Assembly: GCA_036023115.1 (NCBI GenBank)
Contig: JAYKKT010000041.1
Coordinates: 434,501-498,500, forward strand
Length of the DNA: 64,000 nt
Origin: Brasenia schreberi
Taxonomy: Eukaryota > Streptophyta > Magnoliopsida > Nymphaeales > Cabombaceae
Direction: 5' to 3'
The translations under genes and the position numbers were made by a program. The notes below the pieces were generated by a model. It had not been told where the DNA came from and did no database searches. It saw only the letters and a program-made list of their open reading frames with translations. Each line of letters begins with the position of its first letter. Position 1 is the first letter of the stretch. Below, in pieces: positions 57,959 through 64,000 of the stretch.

Positions 57959-60900
57959 ATGGAGGAGGGAGAGTTGGAGGTAACAATGGCCGAAGAAGAT
58001 GAGGAAGAGGTGACGAAGAAGAAGAAGAGTCCTCACGATCTGTTAGAAGAAACTAGAACGTCCATTGAGGAGATCGTCGCCAAGATGCTCTTCATTAAGA
58101 AGGAAGGCAGGCCCAAATCCGATCTCAGGGAGCTCGTCACTCAGATTTCTCTCCACTTCATCAATCTTCGTCAGGTACCCAGTCTAGGGTTTTCCGTTTC
58201 CCCTCTTGTCCTTTTTACCTGCCATATACGATGGGTTTACTGATTTGTAGGGTTTTGAGTTCGAGAAGCGTTTAAACTCGGTCACTCCGTAGGATTTTCT
58301 TCATCCGTCTGATTGATGAAAAGCATCTGAAATTCGCATTTATGATTTTGCAAGAAAGATAGAAAGGAGAAAAATGAAGGCTCAGAGGAATGAGAAACGA
58401 AAATGCAGGAAGTTGATATGAAAAGTGTGGGTAAGATAGAAAATGGTTTTCGGGTGAAGCATCGTACTATATGTTTCAACTAGAGAATCTGAAAAGAAGT
58501 TGCATGGAACCCTAGCTTTGGCATTTGGATATGGGGGAATGCTTGATATCATATGATTGTTGCGGCACGCTCCAATAAGAGTTTGGTGCAAGTACTGAAG
58601 GAGATATTTCAGAAGAAACAGTTTGTGTTTTCTCAATTTACAGCCAATCGATGAGTGTTTGTTGTGATCGTAAGCTTGCCTCTTCACGTTCTGATAGATA
58701 TTTTTGAATAGGCAGAAATATGTACGATGGTGTTGATCAACTAGTCTGTTCCTGCTGTTTCCTTATGAGTCTATGACAATGTCCATCGTAGCATAAATTT
58801 TGGCTCTGTATATTGAATACTCTTGCACAATCGTCTAGGTCGGTTTTTTTCGTTCTTATTGAACGCATGGGACACAGAGTCCATCGACAGAAATTCGTGT
58901 TTTTAGGCTGCTTACTCTGTTGTGTGTGTGCGCGTGTTTTTTTATCTGACATTCTAGGTAAATCGCGCCATACTTCTGGAAGAGGATCGTGTGAAATCCG
59001 AAACTGAGAGTGCGAAGGCACCGGTGGACTTTGCTACGCTGCAGCTGCACAATTTCATGTACGAGAAAAATCATTACGTGAAAGCCATCAAGGCTTGCAA
59101 AGATTTCAAAACAAAGCATCCGGATATAACGTTGGTCTCTGAAGAGGAATTTTACAGAGACGCATCTGATGAAATTAAGGGGAACCAAGCAAACGGAAAT
59201 GCACACGATTTGATGCTGAGGAGGCTTGATTTTGAGCTTTTCCAAGTATTACTTCCAACACTTCTTTTTAGATACTAAAAAATGGGTTGCTACGATCCTT
59301 CAAATTGTAGTAGATGAAAGATATAGCACATACGAAAATCTGATTTCCCTGCTCTCTGTCTGTTAGAGGAAGGAACTATGCAAACAGCGTGAGGAACTTG
59401 AACGTCGCAAGAAGAGTCTCCAAGAGGTCATTGCAACCCGCAAAAAGTTTCTTACAAGTCTTCCCTCCCATTTGAAATCTCTCAAGAAGGCATCCATGCC
59501 AGTGCAGCAGCAGCTAGGCATTTCTCACACCAAGAAACTCAAACAATACCACTCGGCAGAGTTGCTCCCACCTCCTCTATATGTGGTGTTTTCACAGTTG
59601 ATGGCTCAGAAAGAGGCCTTTGGAGATAACATTGAGTTGGAGATTGTGGGAAGCATGAAGGATGCGCAAGCGATTGCACGCCAACTGGCGAACAAAGATA
59701 CTGGTACGCATCTTTTACATACTGAATTTCGATCAAGTAACATAGTGATAGGAATTCCTTGTCATGTCTCAGGTAGAGCTGGAAATACGGAGGACATCAG
59801 ATTGGAGGATGATGTAGCTGAAGAGGATGATGATGGGCAGAGAAGAAGAAAGAGACCCAAAAAGGCCCATCCCAAAGACAGCCCGGATGTTACTGGATTG
59901 CGTGCGTCTCATCCGCTTCATGTTATTCTTCATGTTTTTGATGACGAGGCTTCAGATGCCAAGCCAGTAAAGCTTGTAACACTAAAATTTGAGTACCTGC
60001 AAAAGTTGAATGTCATCTTTGTGGGAATTGAGCCAATTCAAGAAGGACGTGAGAACGTATTGTGCAACTTATTCCCAGATGATACTGGTGTTGAGCTTCC
60101 TCATCAGGTACTTGATTTTCATCTTCTACATGTCTCCCCTGCAACCGTTTCATACTTGAAACTGGATCCTCCTTATCATTTCCTGATAAATTGTTGAGTT
60201 GCTTTGCAGACTGCCAAGCTCATTGCTGATGAAGGTATCATACAAAATGAAAAGAATGCATCTCGCCCATTTAAGTGGGCACAACACCTGGCGGGGATAG
60301 ATTTCCTCCCTGAGGAGTCACCTCTGCTAGCTGATACTGGAATTGTGAGTGATGATCGCCTGAAAAGTACGGCCATTCTATCTGGTCTTTCTTTGTACCG
60401 TCAGCAGCATCGGGTGGAAACTATTCTAGAGAGGATCCGTTCCCGAATGAAGTCTCAGCTGGCTCTTACGTGAGTCACTGCTTTGTGATTTCTGATACTG
60501 TTTGTAGAATTTTAGGTTTCTAGGAAACATTAAGTCATGTACCCCTTGGAACAAGATATCATTATCTCCGGATGGCTTAACAATGTTCTTGTTCACCTTG
60601 TTTTGCTGTTAGTCACAATACAAGGCCCTTGTTTCATATCCATTTTCTTCCTGCTGTTTATGATTCTGTTCGTTTCCCTTCTAAGTTCACTCGTTTCATG
60701 ACCATTTTGAGTATTATGCTTTCAGAAGTAACGCATCTCTTGCTAAAATTTTTCCGGTCCTACTGCTTGAGTGATAATTTCTTTGGCATCCATGATCGTG
60801 CGACTTGAATCACATACTTACCACTTAAGTTGAAAGTTTGGATGGCAAACAGGGAGCATTTTGAACAATTGGAGAAACTTAAATGGCCAGATCTGAAATA

Positions 60901-62037
60901 CAGAAACGTTCCATGGGATCTGCATAATCCTCTCTGTTGTTTGGAAAGTTGGTCAACCATGGGAACTGTTGTAACTCAGGTTTCTTCTGTTTCTGCTGAT
61001 GATAAAGTTGAAGCACCGGAACCCATGTATACTGGTGCAGATGCAGGCCCAGGTCTTCTAAAGGATGAAGTTGAGAATACAAGGGAAGATGGGGAGCTTC
61101 CGTCTGTAACACAGTCTATTTCTGTCCCGGACGATAGCAAAACCCCTCCCTCTAAGGGTTCGAGTGAAGACCCTTGTAGGAACCTAATTTTGATCTCAAA
61201 AAGCATTACCCCAAAGAGAAGTGCCAATGCTCATGTACCCCGGAAATTGAAAGAGTTAGATATTTATCCAGAACTTTCATTTGAAAGTGGAAGCGAGGAT
61301 GATGAAACTATTCTCTATGAGCCTGAAACAGAGTTGGTGGCAGCTAGCTCTCAGTCTTCAACACAACTTTGGAAGGATTACGCTGCAAGAGAGTACCATC
61401 TGATTTTGAGTAGGACTACAGATAATGATCAGAAGAACATAAGTTTGAAAGCTAAGGTGCCTAAACATGCATTCCCGTTGTCTTATCTTAATTTATACAG
61501 TTAACGATAGATCTCATTCATTTTTGCAGGTGAAGATAGCTATGGAGTATCCTATCAGGCCCCCTCTTTTCTCTTTGAGTTTGGTTGATGATAAAGCTGG
61601 AGATGAACCTGCTAGATCACATCATCGCTCCTTTGAATGTTTTAATGAACTTAGAGCTCTCGAGGCTGAGGTGGGGCAATGATAGATTTGACTTTATGAA
61701 CATTTCGTTTTGTCCTCCCCTTCTACCTAATGAACGAAACTTTCATTTGCGTCTAGTAATCCTTCTAGTTGTCCAGGTTAATCTGCACATTCTGAAGATG
61801 CTGCCCAAGAATCACGAAAATCACATTTTGGCACACCAAGTGAATTGCCTCGCGATGTTGTTCGACTATTTGGTAGATCAGTCACCGTCTCCTGGTGGAA
61901 AAGGTACGCGTGTAGTAGATGTGGGATTTTGCAAACCTATTGAAGGAATGATTCTATCAAGGTATTTCCAAGGGCGGGACCGCAGGAGGATGGTTTCATG
62001 GAAGGACAGAGGGTGTGTTGCAGGTTACCCTTGCTAG
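57959..62037 (+). CDS. THO5: THO complex subunit 5 (THOC5)
   Basis: Exons: 57959-58174, 58958-59245, 59367-59703, 59773-60107, 60210-60469, 60853-61456, 61530-61670, 61777-62037. All junctions are GT-AG and phases join to 813 residues, close to plant THO5. Landmarks: an acidic N-terminus with a Lys run, DLLEETRTSIEEIVAKML (conserved start of the Fms-interacting/THOC5 domain), LQLHNFMYEKNHYVKAIKAC, a coiled-coil-like KELCKQREELERRKKSLQ, LKQYHSAELLPPPLYVVFSQ, DDDGQRRRKRPKK, LEKLKWPDL, and the terminal RDRRRMVSWKDR with GYPC. As part of nuclear THO/TREX it couples transcription to mRNA export and to small-RNA precursor processing in plants. The intron 59704-59772 (69 nt) is in frame and would add 23 residues if retained; relatives lack those residues. 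The sequence is complete with no break. Confidence 0.95.
59704..59772 (+). other. 69-nt in-frame intron of THO5
   Basis: Donor CTG|GTACGC and acceptor TCTCAG|GTAG. The length is a multiple of three with no stop, so retention would simply insert 23 residues between ANKDTG and RAGNTED. Confidence 0.75.
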
Positions 62038-62499
62038 TTTGTGATGCCATAAGCTTCCATTGTGAACGTACTTGCGTGAGTTCTCCTGAGCCACATGATG
62101 CTGATTGTGTGCCCTCAAGTCTCGAGGCTGAGTCCTTTGGCAACGCGGGAGTGCTTTCTGGCTTTGTAGGAGCTGTTTTCTGCATGAGTATTTGATGTTA
62201 GTTCTTGATGCTATTGAATAGGAAATTACAGGGAGAGGGAAAATGCCAAAGTCGACTAAATATTGTGTATTGCTTCTGCAGTTTCAGTGATGCATCTTTT
62301 GAGAGAAAAGAAGTTCCAGGAATTTCAAGTGGAAAAGTGAGGTTGGTGGGAACCCCTCTTCTTTCTAGTCATATCTTTGTCCCCATTCAGTTTGCGAGTT
62401 CTGACAGCATGCAATGGTGAAGTTGAAGTTCTGGTGTTAGCCACGACCACACATAGCTAATATGCACAATCACGCACACAAAGAAAGGTTCGGGTGCTT
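62038..62499. other. THO5 3' flank
   Basis: Presumed 3' UTR. Open frames here are short and unrelated to known families. Confidence 0.4.
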
Positions 62500-62640
62500 T
62501 TGCATGCCAAAATGTCCTGTTTGCTTGCACACTAAGTGAGGCCAGCCACATGCCCCAGGTATCGAACTCATGACCTTCGAGTCGATCTACTAGCTAGTTG
62601 AGCTAGTGCTTGTTGTGGGGATCAACTCATGGCCTTCTAT
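62500..62640 (-). mobile_element. tRNA-derived SINE
   Basis: B-box-like (complement of CAGGTATCGAACTCATGACC) and A-box-like (complement of CTAGTTGAGCTAGTGC), with GCCAGCCACATGCCC beyond it. Confidence 0.6.
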
Positions 62641-62717
62641 TAACCATACTTTTTGGATCCTGGAATTGCGTTCCTATATAACATTTTTGTAAGGTCTCGT
62701 TACATGTGAAATCTACT

Positions 62718-62800
62718 TTTTTTTTGGCCGAGCCTAAGAAAACACCCGATGCATGCATCCCCTGGGAGTCGAACACCCCACCAGCAGGCTGTCGTGAAAT
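62718..62800 (-). mobile_element. tRNA-derived SINE (family A), partial
   Basis: TTTTTTTTTGGCCGAGCCTA (tail), GATGCATGCATCCCCTGGGA, GTCGAACACCCCACCAGCAG. The A-box region is lost. Confidence 0.65.
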
Positions 62801-62999
62801 CTACTTGAAAAGTATATATGAGACTCATGTTTGTACTTTTAGTGAGCCGCTCGTGTTCATCTCGTCTAACTCGACTCATATTCAGTTTATGCTTGACTCG
62901 GTTCAAAGAAGCTAGTGGACGGAGCATCAATAAGATTTTGAGTTGACTAACAAGTTTTGGTCTGCTTATTATGCTTCATGAGACTTGTTTATCCGCTCT

Positions 63000-63330
63000 A
63001 ACACGGTGTTGGTATTTCAACATGTCCGGTTTCGGAATATACCCAACAGCTGGTCAAATTGCCTTAATGGGCCAAATCGGTGGGTGCTATTTGGTGTTTG
63101 CCTATTATAAAATAATTTTAAACTTTTTTGGGTTACAAGAGCAAGCTGAGCATGCATCCTTTGGGAGTCAAGTCGAACTCTCCTCCAGCACCAACAATGG
63201 GGAGCATCCTGTTGTTGAGCTAACAGTTTGGGTCGTGTTGAAAATGTTTCAACAGCATTGCCGGTTCTAGACGGTTTGGAAAGCTGGTTTTGGTTTCAAA
63301 CCGATTTTTGGAGGACATGACCTATATATA
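63000..63330. repeat. CCGGTT hAT-like copy interrupted by a SINE
   Basis: TCAACATGTCCGGTTTCGG (63018) at the left; CCGATTTTTGGAGGACATGA (63299) at the right. A family A SINE sits inside at about 63125-63235. Confidence 0.55.
63125..63235 (-). mobile_element. tRNA-derived SINE (family A) nested in a hAT-like copy
   Basis: TTTTTTGGGTTACAAGAGCA (tail), CATGCATCCTTTGGGAGTCA, B-box GTCGAACTCTCC, A-box GTTGTTGAGCTAACAG. Confidence 0.75.
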
Positions 63331-63584
63331 ACTGAACAGGAGGTCCTCAGTTTTAGTTATGATTTTGGCACCAGTTCTGGTTTGGACTGGTAGACCATGT
63401 TGAGGGCCCTTATTAATTAATTGATTCCAACAGGCTCTTTTTGATGGGTTAATGCAGTGGAATTTATGAAGAGGTCCGAAGGTGTTGCATTTTTCCGACT
63501 TTCTCTCTCTTTATATATGTGTATATATATATAGTGTATATATGAAAACAAAATCCAGTCCTTTTGCATGCTGATGATAGTAGT

Positions 63585-63850
63585 GGCCTGTTTGGATCCG
63601 GTACCTGAACTTCCTTGAGAAGCTGCCAGAACTAAAAGTAGAACCAGACTGCCCCTTAATTTGGTTACAGTCCGAACCAGAACCAAACCAATGGTTCCAA
63701 AAAAACCATACCTTCTATTTTCCAAAATTCCAGATTTATTGAGTGGTTTCTTCAAATAAAACCGGAAACAAGCCTCGATTGGACCTTGGACCGGAATCAG
63801 GGGAAAAGTACAAGTCCCGGTTTACCCAAAACCGGCCAGGTCTAGCTGCC
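63585..63850. repeat. CCGGTT hAT-like copy
   Basis: GTTTGGATCCGGTACCTGAA at the left; CCAAAACCGGCCAGGTCTAG at the right, similar to the right end of 9120-9355. Confidence 0.55.
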
Positions 63851-64000
63851 GCTGCATACTCTTCCCTAATATAGCTGGTAAATGCGCAAAACACAACAGG
63901 GGCCAGTTCGTGGTGTGTTTAACAGCTTAAGAAGCTTTTTGCTGGCTTAAGCTTAGCAAAGCATGCAACCAAACATGAGGTACGAGCTAGACGGGTTGAA
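63851..64000. other. Window end, unannotated
   Basis: Nothing recognised. Confidence 0.4.

Overview
The window is nuclear DNA of a flowering plant. Genes have GT-AG introns, intergenic DNA is AT-rich, and there are long (TA)n and (CT)n microsatellites, tRNA-derived SINEs, Ty1/copia and Ty3/gypsy remnants and many short non-autonomous DNA elements. I cannot name the species; nothing seen is diagnostic, and nothing looks bacterial, organellar or recently transferred.

Layout. 1-1250: decayed copia fragment (pre-integrase plus integrase, + strand). 1318-4140 (-): phosphoglycerate-mutase-like histidine phosphatase; six exons are readable, the 3' end is missing and one intron ends in AC. 4430-11270: repeats, including a local duplication split by a nested hAT-like palindromic element with 8-bp target duplications. 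11271-11942 (+): intronless MIZU-KUSSEI1-like (DUF617) gene. 15328-16011 (-): intronless R2R3-MYB of the MYB44/70/73/77 type. 16100-24300: repeats, a 256-bp tandem duplication and a GC-rich promoter-like island with no gene attached. 24336-29279 (-): cyclophilin-40 (CYP40) relic, with intact 3' TPR exons but frameshifts and stops in the cyclophilin and linker exons. 29300-34990: repeats. 34999-42163 (+): complete five-exon patatin-like lipid acyl hydrolase, with a 4.6-kb degenerate copia element (two LTRs, CCAAT target duplication) inside intron 4. 44626-48460: second copia remnant (LTR, primer-binding site, gag, zinc knuckle, protease, pre-integrase, integrase) containing a striking strand-switch palindrome. 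49888-51390 (+): four-exon selenoprotein-K-like membrane protein with Cys in place of Sec. 51780-52330: Ty3/gypsy 3'-end scrap. 52860-57900: AT-rich repeats. 57959-62037 (+): complete THO complex subunit 5 gene, including a 69-nt in-frame intron. 62038-64000: 3' flank, SINEs and hAT-like copies.

The genes are unrelated housekeeping, regulatory and stress-type genes with no operon-like logic. No previously undescribed multi-gene system is evident. The most interesting signals are structural: a strand-switch rearrangement in a retroelement, short elements whose ends merge into TA/GA microsatellites, the graded decay of CYP40, and the odd splice junction in the phosphatase gene. All coordinates and splice sites were read by eye, without alignment software.
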